Source of the DNA: Bacteroidaceae bacterium
GTDB taxonomy: Bacteria > Bacteroidota > Bacteroidia > Bacteroidales > Bacteroidaceae
Direction of reading: 5' to 3'
NCBI GenBank assembly: GCA_017965425.1
Contig: JAGCPY010000007.1
Span: forward strand, 62,001 to 126,000
DNA length: 64,000 bases
Made by a program: the position numbers and the translations under genes. Below, piece after piece: positions 1 through 9,800 of the stretch. The notes below the pieces were generated by a model that saw only the letters and a list, made by a program, of their open reading frames with translations, was not told where the DNA came from and searched no databases. The stretch's first letter is position 1. Every line of letters begins with the position of its first letter.

Positions 1-248
1 CGCTCTTCGCACGTGCAGAAGGCATCATCCCAGCCCCCGAAAGCAGCCACGCCATCGCTGCCACCATTCGCGAGGCTCTCAAGTGCAAGGAAACGGGCGA
101 AGAAAAAGTCATCCTCTTCAACCTCAGCGGTCATGGGCTCATCGACATGAGTGCCTACGACCAGTATCTTTCTGGCAACCTCCAGAACTATGAGGTGACC
201 GACGAACTGGTGGCCGAAAACATCGCCAAGCTCGAAAAGGTCCTCTGA
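1..248 (+). CDS. TrpB-like PLP-dependent enzyme (TrpB2 type), C-terminal end only
   Basis: The reading frame enters from the left edge (first full codon at base 3) and ends at TGA 246-248, giving 81 residues. The segment carries [17 protein letters not shown], followed by a [10 protein letters not shown] stretch and [15 protein letters not shown]. This is the C-terminal cap of the tryptophan synthase beta family and resembles the TrpB2 branch more than classical TrpB, because of the [14 protein letters not shown] ending. The family condenses indole with serine using pyridoxal phosphate. The PLP lysine and the N-terminal two thirds lie outside the window, so the exact branch cannot be settled here. 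Confidence 0.8.
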   Translation, partial: LFARAEGIIPAPESSHAIAATIREALKCKETGEEKVILFNLSGHGLIDMSAYDQYLSGNLQNYEVTDELVAENIAKLEKVL

Positions 249-506
249 TTTTCAAGGAATCATTCTGCGTGGACGGAGTTTTTTACTTCGTCCACGCTTG
301 ATTTTTGTATGCACGAAAGAAGGTCTATTCCATCAACATTCATCATCAAGCATCTTACAATCTACTGCCAAAAGAACCAGAAATGACATTGAAATGATTG
401 AAAAAGCAGGATTATTGCATAATTCTTACACCGAACTCACGTTAAAAAACACGTTTCATCCCACATCTCTTCGCGATTTTCGGTGAACGTATAGACGAGT
501 CGGTGA

Positions 507-522
507 GAAGGTGTACACCTTC
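507..522. repeat. GTGTACAC palindrome (short hairpin copy)
   Basis: GAAGGTGTACACCTTC is a perfect 16-base palindrome. It has the same GTGTACACCTT core as the longer hairpins at 26450, 31102 and 44511, but with no loop. It lies about 40 bases left of the split phased palindrome. In the intact copies the hairpin lies to the right of the palindrome, so this composite seems to be in reverse orientation. Confidence 0.6.
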
Positions 523-562
523 CGACATTATTATGCATACACCCGTAAATTGCCAAAAAAAG

Positions 563-652
563 CCTCAATCCCTCACCGATAGCGATAAGAAGCAGACTAT
601 GAGATATTTACAGGTGAGGGATTGGTGAGGGAATGGTGAGGGATGGTGAGGG
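563..652. repeat. Phased GGTGAGGG palindrome, left half of split copy 4
   Basis: An outer CCCTCACC unit at 570 is followed 43 bases later by four GGTGAGGG units starting at 613, 624, 635 and 645 (spacings 11, 11, 10). These are exactly the distances in the intact copies. Here the centre is interrupted: the mirror half starts at 1427, about 774 bases further on instead of 30-38. Confidence 0.85.
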
Positions 653-770
653 TTTTCTCCATCGAGAGTAAAAAACGACTATCAAGAAGACGAAAAACAG
701 CAAACGAAGGTACTTAACTTGCATTATTCATGAAGATTTAATCACTTTTTATAAGACACGAATTACCATT

Positions 771-925
771 ACTGAGTCCACTTGAAAAAGTCTATATATA
801 TGCTTTTGCCCTTTCAGGGCGCGTTTGTTGGGCGCATACGTACCCAGGGCGATGCCCTGGGCTGACTGCTTGCTGCCCTTTCAGGGCGTTTCGTTGCTGT
901 TTGTTCATTCTTGCAAAACTTGATT
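771..925 (+). repeat. MITE/REP-like element 1 (one clear end)
   Basis: Begins with ACTGAGTCCACTTGAAAAAG, contains the palindromes GCCCTTTCAGGGC and CCCAGGGC-GAT-GCCCTGGG (843-861), and runs into a GGCGTTTCGTTGCTG motif. Its first 120 bases match the reverse complement of element 3 (1064-1260), including the TTGTTGGG(C/T)GCATACGTACCC segment, so the two are inverted copies. The distal end is not clear and the copy may be truncated. Confidence 0.55.
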
Positions 926-1062
926 AATGAGCCCACTTTAAAAAGTCCTGACAGGTCTGTAAGCCCTTAGCCCAGGGCAACACCTTGGGTCATAATCAAC
1001 AGGTTATGATTCGCCCTGCAAGGGCAAAAACGTTCGTTTTAACTTTTTCAAGTGGACTCATT
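926..1062. repeat. MITE/REP-like element 2 with terminal inverted repeats
   Basis: The left end AATGAGCCCACTTTAAAAAG (926-945) is mirrored at the right by AACTTTTTCAAGTGGACTCATT-type sequence (1041-1062), which reads AATGAGTCCACTTGAAAAAG on the other strand. Inside are CCCAGGGC-AAC-ACCTTGGG (971-989) and GCCCTGCAAGGGC. It is about 137 bp with no coding capacity. It abuts element 3 almost directly. Confidence 0.7.
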
Positions 1063-1063
1063 A

Positions 1064-1260
1064 ATTGAGCCCACTGTAAAAAGTCCTATGCTCGGCCCAA
1101 AGGAACGCTCCACACATGAAGAAAGGGCTATAAACGCCGAAACGCCCCAACGGGGCAGAAAGCACTCAGCCCAGGGCAGCGCCCTGGGTACGTATGCACC
1201 CAACAATCTCGCCCTGTAAGGGCAGAAGCACTCATTTTGACTTTTTAAAGTGGGCTCATT
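1064..1260. repeat. MITE/REP-like element 3 with terminal inverted repeats
   Basis: The left end ATTGAGCCCACTGTAAAAAG and the right end (1239-1260), which reads AATGAGCCCACTTTAAAAAG on the minus strand, form terminal inverted repeats. The internal palindromes are GCCCCAACGGGGC, CCCAGGGC-AGC-GCCCTGGG (1170-1188) and GCCCTGTAAGGGC. It is about 197 bp and non-coding. Inverted relative to element 1. Confidence 0.7.
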
Positions 1261-1426
1261 TATTTATTTAACGAATTATTAGTATCCGCTAAAAAAAGCG
1301 GAAAGTCCAATAAGCACATAGCCCAGTTGGGGCGCTTCGTTGCTGCGTATTCAGACATCTGAAACTTGATTTTTGTAGCTGATTATCGAATGCTTTCTGC
1401 CTCATTCTCATTTGGTTAATGCCAAT

Positions 1427-1517
1427 CCCTCACCTCCCCTCACCAATCCCTCACCAATCCCTCACCTGCAAATGCCTTTCTTTCAGTTGATTATGGCATT
1501 CGGTGAGGGATTGAGGG
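1427..1517. repeat. Phased GGTGAGGG palindrome, right half of split copy 4
   Basis: CCCTCACC units start at 1427, 1437, 1448 and 1459 (spacings 10, 11, 11), and the outer GGTGAGGGATTGAGGG starts at 1502, which is 43 bases after the last unit. The 35 bases between them, read on the minus strand, contain AATCAACTGAAAGAAAG, matching the left-arm linker of copies 1 and 3 (AATCAGCTGAAAGAAAG in copy 1). This confirms it as the mirror half of 563-652. Confidence 0.85.
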
Positions 1518-1805
1518 ATTTATTGGAAAAATGAAGGGAGGTGGGTATTGCAGCAGTGAACTCTTTCATGAAAACAGAAGATTGCTGCATCGATGTGGCG
1601 CTTCGTTACTGCGTTTGTAATTCGTCACTTTGCACTGCGTATTCATTCTTCCGATACTTGACTTAATGAATAGAACACGCTCACGAAAACGACGGTATTT
1701 CTACGCTTCGACTGTTCAAAAAACACTAATTACAGGTGACGGACTCGAAGAGACGCTTACACGACGGATTGAACGTTGAAAATGAGCTGAAATGGAGAGG
1801 CGATA

Positions 1806-1837
1806 TTTGGCAATTATAGGACAAAACCTTACCTTTG
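1806..1837 (+). promoter_or_regulatory. Bacteroidetes-type promoter upstream of the 1988 gene
   Basis: TTTG at 1806-1809, 20 bases, then TACCTTTG at 1830-1837. This matches the Bacteroidetes sigma-ABfr consensus exactly. A transcript from here would have a leader of about 145 bases before the ATG at 1988. Confidence 0.65.
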
Positions 1838-1903
1838 CACCCGTAATCCAGCATTTCCTCGTGTACCACATCACTATTTTCTAACATTTTCCTTTCCTTT
1901 TTT

Positions 1904-1932
1904 ATTGTAATCAAAACTTTTCCTTACCTTTG
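1904..1932 (+). promoter_or_regulatory. Second, closer promoter for the 1988 gene
   Basis: TACCTTTG at 1925-1932 is a full -7 element. The upstream ATTG at 1904-1907 is a weaker and slightly close -33 match (17-base spacer). It would give a leader of about 50 bases. Confidence 0.5.
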
Positions 1933-1987
1933 CGGCAGTAAGCAAACAAAATCGTTTCACCCCAAGCCTAATCAATAATCTTTCATT

Positions 1988-4900
1988 ATGAAGAAACTAT
2001 ACCTTTTAATGCTGACCCTGTCTGTGGCAGCCAGCACCCTCGCCGAGGAAGTGCAAATTGGAGAACTGTGGTATGATGTAATAGTGGAAACTAAAACAGC
2101 CACGGTCATCCAATGGAAGAACGATATCTACTACAGTGGCGATATTGTGATTCCAGAATCCGTAGAATACAAAGGAGTCACATGCAATGTCGATAGCATT
2201 GGAAAAGGGGCTTTCTCTGATTGCGACGGCCTAACTTCCGTGACGATTGGCAACAGCGTGACAAGCATAGGAGAAGGGGCTTTCTATGATTGCGATAGCC
2301 TGACTTCCATCACCATTCCAAATAGCGTGACAAGCATCGGAGTATATGCTTTCGCCAATTGCAATGGTCTGACTTCCGTAACGTCCTACATTCAGAATCC
2401 ATTCAACATTTCGAGTTATGTCTTTAATGGCATCAACCCCTCTTGCATTCTCTACGTTCCTGCTGACACGAAGGCACTTTATGAGCAGACGGATGGGTGG
2501 CTTTATAACTTCAAAGAGATTGTTGAAATGTTTGAGGAATTTGATGTGGCTCTCAACGCCAACACGGGAAATTGGACAACATCACCGACCAATACTTATC
2601 ATTCTCAGTGGGCAACGACAGCGATGAACCCTCAAGTGACCTTAGATTGTAGCTATAACAATATGCTCTATTGGGATGGCGAGAACATCGGTCTTTGGAG
2701 TGGTGTCGCTTCAAACACGAGCATGACTTGCGACTACACCATATCCGTTCCAGAAGGTTATCGCATCTCGGGACTTAGCTTTGACTTCACATGTGGAACC
2801 GAGGAAGGAGTCACAGTTACCCACGGCAATCTCTCTGCAACGAGTCAGAATCCAGAGGACAATGCACACTTCGAATTGTCGGGGTTACAAGATAGCTCAT
2901 CCGTCCGTCTCACGGTCAGCACCACTGGTGCCAACAACTGTTTTGTCCAAACCAAGAACTTCCACGTTATTGTTGTGAAGAACTATGATGTAGCGACCTT
3001 GCCGCTCATCACAGATTGCAACCAACTCAGTTCGCCTTGGACAGAGCCCGCGGAAGGCGACCTCTGCAATCTGTTGGATGACAACATCGCAACATTCTGG
3101 CACAGCAACTGGTCGGGTGGCTCTGTGGATAACCATACGCATTACCTGCAAGTGGAGTTGGTGGAACCCGTCGATGATGACATCATCATGCAGATTACCA
3201 GACGCCCCGTAACCAACGACCACATCACGCTTTGGAGTGTCTATGGCAGCAATGACCCAGAAGCAGCTGATGAAGCTTGGTTGGAGTTGGCCACTTTGGA
3301 AACGCCGTATGGAACGAACACCGAAACGCTCCAATCTGCACCGTTCAATACACAACATTGCCGATACCTTCGTTTCTACATCGATGCCACCACGACAGGA
3401 CGCGGTTATGGACACTTGAGCGAGTTCCAGCTCTATACAGTCATGAAGGATGTGGATGCTCCAGCATATTACACAGACGAACAAGGTATCATTTACGCCC
3501 GTCGTACGGAAGCAGAGAATGGATATGCCATCACTTACGAAGTAACTGGCTTCGATGCCAATCGTCTGGCCAACGATGTGGTCATTCCCTCCACCGTGAA
3601 AGGCTTTGCGATGAAGAGCGTTGCGGAAGAGGCATTGAAGTCGGCCACTTTCGAGACACTGGCCCTTTCGGAAGGCGTAGAACGCATCGGCTTGAACGCA
3701 TTTAACAGGAATTCCGACCTTAAATCCGTATTCTTGCCCGCCAGTCTTATCAGCATCTCACCGACGGAAGACAATCCTTTCTCTGGCTGTCCATCGCTGA
3801 CCTCCATCCAAGTGGCAGTTGGCAATCCCGTCTATGATTCCCGCAACAACTGCAATGCCGTCATCGAGACCGCCACGAACAAACTGCTGGCGGGTTGCAC
3901 CGGCACGGTCATTCCCGATGATGTGACCGCCATTGGCGCGGATGCTTTCTATGGGGCTGGATTCGCGGAATTCACCATCCCCCAACAGATCACAAGCATT
4001 GGAGGTATCGCCTTCTGTGAATGCCAAAACCTGACCTCACTCATCTCTTCTATCACGGAACCCTTTGACATTCCAGGGGATGTTTTCGCATACATCAACA
4101 GCGAGTGCGTACTCAAAGTACCTTTTGGCACTAAGCAACTGTATGAACAGACATACGGGTGGTATGGATACTTTGCCGACATCGTGGAAATCTATATGGA
4201 GGGTGACTTGGTTCGTCTCCAGATGCTTATTGACTCAGCTACGGTGTTGGCAGACAGAACGATGTTTGAGACCACGCGACAAGAATTGATAACCGCTTCA
4301 GAAACGGCGCAACACGTTGTCGATGCACAAGACACTGAGCAGGGCTCAACAGCCTTCAACGCTCTCTTGCTGGCCTATAACGAGGCAAAGAAATCTATCG
4401 AAGAATACAATCAGGTCATGCCTCTCATTGAGGAAGCCAATCTCCTGAAAGAAGCCTACCTTTGGGCTCTTGATGAAGACGCTCAACAGGCATGGGACGA
4501 TTACACGGCCTCTCTACAGCAAGGCTACGCCGGAAAGACGCTCACCAGTGACGAGATAGAACAAATCTGGCCCACCTTCCAGCAAATGCTCAAAGACCCA
4601 TTGCAAGTACGCTTTGACCAACTCACCTTGATGGCTCAAGACCTGATGAGCTACAACCTGTCTGAAGAACTACGTGACAATTTGAACTATTATCAGTCTG
4701 TTGCTACAGATATCATTAACTGGGGTGAGTGGAACTGCGACAATGCTTCTGACGTTCAAAAAAGATATAACGAGTTCCAGAATCAGGTAATGTCAGCATT
4801 TGCCTACGTCTATTGGCTCGATCAGCTCACCGACGAGTTGACCGTCGGAAAAGAACTGACAGCCCTCATCGTGAATCCTCACTTTGACAGTGGACAACGA

Positions 4901-6763
4901 GGTTGGACGGCTGAAAACATGTTCCAAGGTGGTGGCGCATACGACGGATGTGTCATAGATGACAGCTATTACCGCAACGACAGCATCTTCATCGACCGCT
5001 TTGCCGAATGCTGGCACGAATCGCAGACACTCGATGATGCACGGCTTTCACAGGATATCGAATTGCCTGCCGGTGTCTATGCCCTCCAAGCAGACATGAA
5101 AGCGGTTTGTTTCAATGGAGATGCACAGGTCAACGGCATTTATCTCTTCGCAGTGACCAACGGAAAGGAAGCCTACGTGAAAGTGAACACGCCTGATGAC
5201 ATGCCCACCCGCTTCCGCCTCCTTGTTCAACACGAAGGCGGGCCGCTGACCATCGGTTTCAGGGCAGAGAACACCAATGCCACCTGGATGGCTGCCGATA
5301 ACTTCCGGCTTTTCGCAGAACAAGCTCCCGACGAAGCAGACATGACCCTCCTCCAAGAAGCCTTCGCACAAATGGGCACCGAAGCATGGGCCGACGCGTG
5401 GGACTTCGAAAACAATCCCTATAACCTCTCTGGAGTGACGTTCCAGAACGGACACGTGACCCACATCGACCTCGTCGAAAGAGGCATCACAGGCAACTTC
5501 CCTGCACCGTTCTTGAAGTTGCCACAGCTCATCACCCTTGATCTTTCCAGCAACGAATTCACGGGAAATATAGAAGAAGCGCTGGCTTCGCTTGTTGGTG
5601 AAGAGCAGACAGCTCCTCAAATGCGAGTCCTCAATATCTCCAATAACCACTTATCCGGAAACATCGGTTCAGTCGGAATCGTCTGTCCAGCCTTGACTCA
5701 GCTCGAAGCTGAGCACAACGGATTCCAGACGCTCACCCCTGCCCTGCCCTCTTCCATTACACAACTGAACTTAAAGGAGCAGGTCTTAGATATCGAGGTC
5801 GTTTGCGACCTCACAAAAGGGTCTCTGAAAGAGGCTTTCTCAGGAATACCACAGATTCTTACATACGACCATTACAACAATGGCTACACCTCCTTCACAT
5901 GCAGTTTAGACGACTGGTGGATTGTACTCAACCGTTATGCTGACGACGACAACTATTTCGATGATAGTTGGTATAACTGGAATAAAGCCTTCACAGGTCA
6001 AAACAATTCGCTCTTAACAGTTGTCAGCAACTCCGCTGAAACCGAAGGCACAACCTTCAAGATGCGGTTCAGCTTCTCTGAGGGCGATACAGACTTCAAC
6101 GGACTCGTGGATGTAACTGACTTGCAGAGGATGGTCAACTTCATCATGGCTGGGTCTCCCGTCGAAGACTATTGGTTCAATTTCACCGCTTCCAACCTCT
6201 GGCCAGACGAAATCATCAATGTCCAGGACGCCGTGTGTCTCGTCAATAAGATTCTTGACTCCGACAACAACGACCAAAACGGTGCACCTGCTCGTCGTAT
6301 TCGCGGCAAAGAACAGGAAAAAGCTTCCGCACGTCTATTCTGGCGAGATGGCCAGCTCATCCTCTCCACACCAGAGCCCATCACAGCAGCCGACATCTGC
6401 ATAGAGACTAACGCCGAGGTGGAATGGCTCATGCAACAGCATGGATTCAGCATGGCTCAACGTTCGAACGACCAACATAAACGTGTCGTAGCCTACTCGA
6501 TGTCCGGTGCAGAACTCTCAAGTGGAGAAACCGTCATCGCTTGCATTCCCCAGGGAAAGAAAGCTCGCATCACTCATGCGATTCTCTCCAACAGCGAAGC
6601 ACAGCGTGTCAACATCCGCTACCAAGGCTTAACTGACGAGGTCAACGATATCGACATGGCAGGTCATAACACCAACGTTTACGACCTCAGCGGACGAAAA
6701 CTATCTAACCGCAAACCGTCCAAAGGCATCTATGTCAAAAACGGAAAGAAAGTCGTCAGATAA
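1988..6763 (+). CDS. Giant secreted BspA-type LRR protein with discoidin, dockerin-like and type IX sorting modules
   Basis: 1591 residues with a signal peptide ([19 protein letters not shown]). In order: BspA/LRR_5 repeats at about 65-180 (pattern [14 protein letters not shown].xAF..C), an F5/8 type C (discoidin) domain near 340-475, a second LRR_5 block near 545-735, a helical FIVAR-like stretch to about 960, a beta-rich module opening with NPHFDSG (about 970-1120), classical LRRs near 1140-1260 ([15 protein letters not shown]), a dockerin-like Ca-binding pair from residue 1365 ([15 protein letters not shown]), and a tail VYDLSGRKL...[12 protein letters not shown] typical of type IX secretion cargo. 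The likely role is cell-surface adhesion to host or glycan. First of three similar genes read in the same direction; the next one begins 43 bases after its stop. The ligand is unknown. Confidence 0.85.
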   Translation: MKKLYLLMLTLSVAASTLAEEVQIGELWYDVIVETKTATVIQWKNDIYYSGDIVIPESVEYKGVTCNVDSIGKGAFSDCDGLTSVTIGNSVTSIGEGAFYDCDSLTSITIPNSVTSIGVYAFANCNGLTSVTSYIQNPFNISSYVFNGINPSCILYVPADTKALYEQTDGWLYNFKEIVEMFEEFDVALNANTGNWTTSPTNTYHSQWATTAMNPQVTLDCSYNNMLYWDGENIGLWSGVASNTSMTCDYTISVPEGYRISGLSFDFTCGTEEGVTVTHGNLSATSQNPEDNAHFELSGLQDSSSVRLTVSTTGANNCFVQTKNFHVIVVKNYDVATLPLITDCNQLSSPWTEPAEGDLCNLLDDNIATFWHSNWSGGSVDNHTHYLQVELVEPVDDDIIMQITRRPVTNDHITLWSVYGSNDPEAADEAWLELATLETPYGTNTETLQSAPFNTQHCRYLRFYIDATTTGRGYGHLSEFQLYTVMKDVDAPAYYTDEQGIIYARRTEAENGYAITYEVTGFDANRLANDVVIPSTVKGFAMKSVAEEALKSATFETLALSEGVERIGLNAFNRNSDLKSVFLPASLISISPTEDNPFSGCPSLTSIQVAVGNPVYDSRNNCNAVIETATNKLLAGCTGTVIPDDVTAIGADAFYGAGFAEFTIPQQITSIGGIAFCECQNLTSLISSITEPFDIPGDVFAYINSECVLKVPFGTKQLYEQTYGWYGYFADIVEIYMEGDLVRLQMLIDSATVLADRTMFETTRQELITASETAQHVVDAQDTEQGSTAFNALLLAYNEAKKSIEEYNQVMPLIEEANLLKEAYLWALDEDAQQAWDDYTASLQQGYAGKTLTSDEIEQIWPTFQQMLKDPLQVRFDQLTLMAQDLMSYNLSEELRDNLNYYQSVATDIINWGEWNCDNASDVQKRYNEFQNQVMSAFAYVYWLDQLTDELTVGKELTALIVNPHFDSGQRGWTAENMFQGGGAYDGCVIDDSYYRNDSIFIDRFAECWHESQTLDDARLSQDIELPAGVYALQADMKAVCFNGDAQVNGIYLFAVTNGKEAYVKVNTPDDMPTRFRLLVQHEGGPLTIGFRAENTNATWMAADNFRLFAEQAPDEADMTLLQEAFAQMGTEAWADAWDFENNPYNLSGVTFQNGHVTHIDLVERGITGNFPAPFLKLPQLITLDLSSNEFTGNIEEALASLVGEEQTAPQMRVLNISNNHLSGNIGSVGIVCPALTQLEAEHNGFQTLTPALPSSITQLNLKEQVLDIEVVCDLTKGSLKEAFSGIPQILTYDHYNNGYTSFTCSLDDWWIVLNRYADDDNYFDDSWYNWNKAFTGQNNSLLTVVSNSAETEGTTFKMRFSFSEGDTDFNGLVDVTDLQRMVNFIMAGSPVEDYWFNFTASNLWPDEIINVQDAVCLVNKILDSDNNDQNGAPARRIRGKEQEKASARLFWRDGQLILSTPEPITAADICIETNAEVEWLMQQHGFSMAQRSNDQHKRVVAYSMSGAELSSGETVIACIPQGKKARITHAILSNSEAQRVNIRYQGLTDEVNDIDMAGHNTNVYDLSGRKLSNRKPSKGIYVKNGKKVVR

Positions 6764-6806
6764 GCAAACAAACCTCGTCATTCATCCATCGATAATACTT
6801 ACCACT

Positions 6807-9800
6807 ATGAATAAATACATCCTTTCTCTTTTCACGAGCCTTTTGACCAGTGTGGTTCCTATGTTGGCTCAGAACGATAATCGCCTTATTGTTCCTGATG
6901 TGAAAGCTGTTCCTGGTACAGAAATTCTGGTACCAGTACTCATGGAAAATGCCTCTGATGTGGTGGCCGTTCAATTCACTATCACCGCACCAGAAGACTC
7001 TTGGTTAAGCTACAATTCCAGCAATCGCATCACCGACCATGACGTGAGTTTTTCGAATCTGACAGGCAACGATTATATCTGCATGATACTGTCTCCGACC
7101 AATGCCGTTTTTTCTCATGCCAGTGATACCTTATTAGTACTAAGGATGAATGTCAACGACACCTTTGAGGAGGGTTCTGTTCATCCTTTTTACTTAAAAG
7201 ACGTGGTATTGACACTCGCAGACGGAGGTAATTGTCTGACCGAAGCTGTGGCCGGAAAACTGACAGTGCTCAAACGACCCGATTATTGTGTCCTCAATGT
7301 CCAAACAGACAAGACCTCCTATCAACCCTCAGAACAGCTCACCGCATCATGGCAAGTACAGAATGTCGGCCAACAACCAACCGTTACCGGATGGCAAGAA
7401 GAGCTATACCTCGTTCATGAAAACCCCAGCGCGAACGAAGAAACCATCGGAAATAATGAACTCTACATCGGCATCGGCAGCTCATCTTTCCAAGGAACAC
7501 TCGAACCCGACGAGGTTGTCAGCCGAACCATCACCGTCGAACTCCCAACCGTGGTTGGAATGAGCGGCAACTGCTATTTGGAAGTAAGACTTTTCCCATT
7601 GTCAGGATCGGGAGAAAGTGAACAGCACAAGGACAACAACAAGAGCAGTTCTGCAACCGTCAACGTGGAAAAACAGCTTTGGCTCGATGTGAATTCATCT
7701 TCCTTGCCTGAGAACTATCCCGAACCATACGAGTGCTTGCTCACTCGAAGTGGCGACGATTCTAAAGAACAGGTGTTCACCATCACACACACAGCCGACA
7801 GTCGTGTAACCCTTCCCACCTCCGTCACGATACCAGCTGGACAGTCTGGCGTGTGGTTTTACATTCAGTTCAACGACAACATAGACTTCGATGGTGACCA
7901 TCTACTCACAATTACAGCTCAGGGCAACGACTACCCAGCTGCCAATGCCCAACTACTCATCACCGATGATGAGCTTGCCAAACTCTCCATTACCTCGTCT
8001 AAAACAGACTTGAATGAGGGTGATCAATTCCAACTCACCATCACCACCAATCATCCTACAGATGAACCGATTGTAGTGGAACTGACAAGTGAGAATACAG
8101 CTCGTTTCAACTTACCAAATGAAGTGACAATTCCCGCTGGAGAAAGTAGTGTGACCGTAGATGTGTCCGTTGTCAATGACAATATCCCCGCCATGCCACT
8201 CTCTAACGTTTTCCGTGTATCAGCACAACGTCATCAGACTGCAGAAGTTATCGTCATCCTACAGGACGACGACATGCCCGAACTGCAACTCAACCTCACA
8301 CCCACTCAGGTCAGCGAAGGTGACGGTCTCACAGCCGTTACGGCACAGCTTCGCCGCATTGGAAAAACCGATAACCGAATCAACATCCACGTATCTGACG
8401 ATTCCAATGGACAACTCTATCTCAATCAAACAGAGTTCGTCATGGAAAGCGGTGTAGAATCACTCCACTTCAATCTCGGTCCCATCGACAACCCAACCGT
8501 TGATGGCCAACGCACCTTCAACATCACCGCCTCCGTACATCTCTCTGACTGTAGCTGTAACGTCACCTCTGGTTCACTCGGATCTGTCACAGCTCAGCTC
8601 CAGGTCATCGACGATGATGGTCCTACACTCTCCCTGACATCTCCCCTCGCAAACGTCAAGGAAGGGCAAACTTTTGAACTCATCATCACGCGAAACACAG
8701 ACCCTTCAGAAACCGTCGAAGTGAATCTTAACAGTGACCATGATGACTTCTTTGAGAACTATAATCACATTGTCACCATCCCTGCTGGACAAACCTCCGT
8801 CACCATCCAACTTACAGCAAAGAGTAACCAGGTGGCTGGGGATTCACAAACCGTCGTGTTCACCACAGCAACTAACGGGTTCAACAGCGGAACCTGTTAT
8901 CTTGCTCTCACAGACCAGACCTTGCCCGATCCGACCATCACCCTCCAGCTGTCTGCTGACGAAGCAGAGATTGGTGCTCCTGTTACAGCCACCATTACCG
9001 TCACTAACAAAGGTGTCTATCCTATGCCCGCAGGTGTCGATGTCTGTTTCTATTCCTATAACAAGCGCATCTATCTCCAAACCTCACGCGCCTTGGATGT
9101 CGGTGAGAGCGAACAGCTCAACTGCAACATAATAATGCCGGAAACCATCGGAACAGCAAGTTTCTATGCCTCTGTGAATGAAACAGCCTCAATCGCAGAA
9201 CTGAATGCCTCCAACAATCGATCGGCTACCATCTACGTGTCAACAAAAGCGCCTTATACCGTTGACCTCGCTGTGGAAAAGCCTGTCTTACAACAAGGAG
9301 AATCCGTACAAATAACGGGACAGCTCTCCGGCAATCGGACGGCCAACCAGCCCATTGAAATTTATGTAATCAATGAGGGTGTGCGCCTCACAAAGCAAGT
9401 GAAAAGCGATGGCGACGGACGCTTCTCTTTGACATGGCAACCATACGCCACTCAGTCTGGTCATTTCATCGTCGGTGCTTGTTATCCGGGCGAAAACTTT
9501 ACCACGGAATTAGGCTCCTTTAATATTTACGGTATTCAGCGAACTGACCTTTCCCCTATCACATGCCAGCCACTTGTTGGCGAGACATTCAACGGAAACA
9601 TTAGCCTCTCTAATCCTGGTAATCTTGGGCTGACAAGCCTGAAGGTGGAGGTTCTTTCCGTTCCAGAAAACTGCACCGTTCACTTTGAGTTGCAGGATGC
9701 CATGACAGCAGGCTCTTCAGCCGTCATGCACTATACCCTGCTCGGTGCTGCACCCAGCCCCGATCCCACAAGCTTTGAAAACATTGACCTCCGCATCACT

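Larger units (their letters stand above)
886..1669 (+). repeat. Three dispersed copies of a CTTCGTTGCTGCGT...ACTTGAT motif
   Basis: Copies lie at about 886-925, 1331-1373 and 1597-1666. Each starts with GGCG(C/T)TTCGTT(G/A)CTG, then TGTTCATTC- or GTATTCA-like bases, and ends near AAACTTGATT or ATACTTGACTT. The third copy carries about 27 extra bases. They flank or overlap the MITE-like elements. No coding frame is shared, so this is probably another non-coding repeat or the degenerate flank of the same element. Confidence 0.5.
249..1987. other. 1.7-kb non-coding, repeat-dense interval
   Basis: No convincing gene is present. The short frames at 298-486 (+) and 1726-1914 (-) have no recognisable family or start context. 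The stretch holds a GTGTACAC palindrome, a split copy of the phased GGTGAGGG palindrome (563-652 and 1427-1517), three elements with TGAGCCCACTTTAAAAAGTC-like ends (771-1260), three copies of a GCGTTTCGTTGCTG...ACTTGAT motif, and two promoters for the downstream surface-protein gene. I see nothing assignable at 249-500 or about 1530-1800. Confidence 0.7.

Noticed and set aside
298-486. 62-codon frame after the trpB-like gene
   Set aside because: Starts at TTG, no family, no promoter, and lies at the edge of a repeat cluster.
613-652. GGTGAGGG arrays as a CRISPR
   Set aside because: Units are 8 bases with 2-3 base gaps and mirror symmetry; no spacers of 30-40 bases and no cas genes.
1726-1914. 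62-codon minus-strand frame upstream of the first giant gene
   Set aside because: Overlaps both promoters of the plus-strand gene; composition gives no support.
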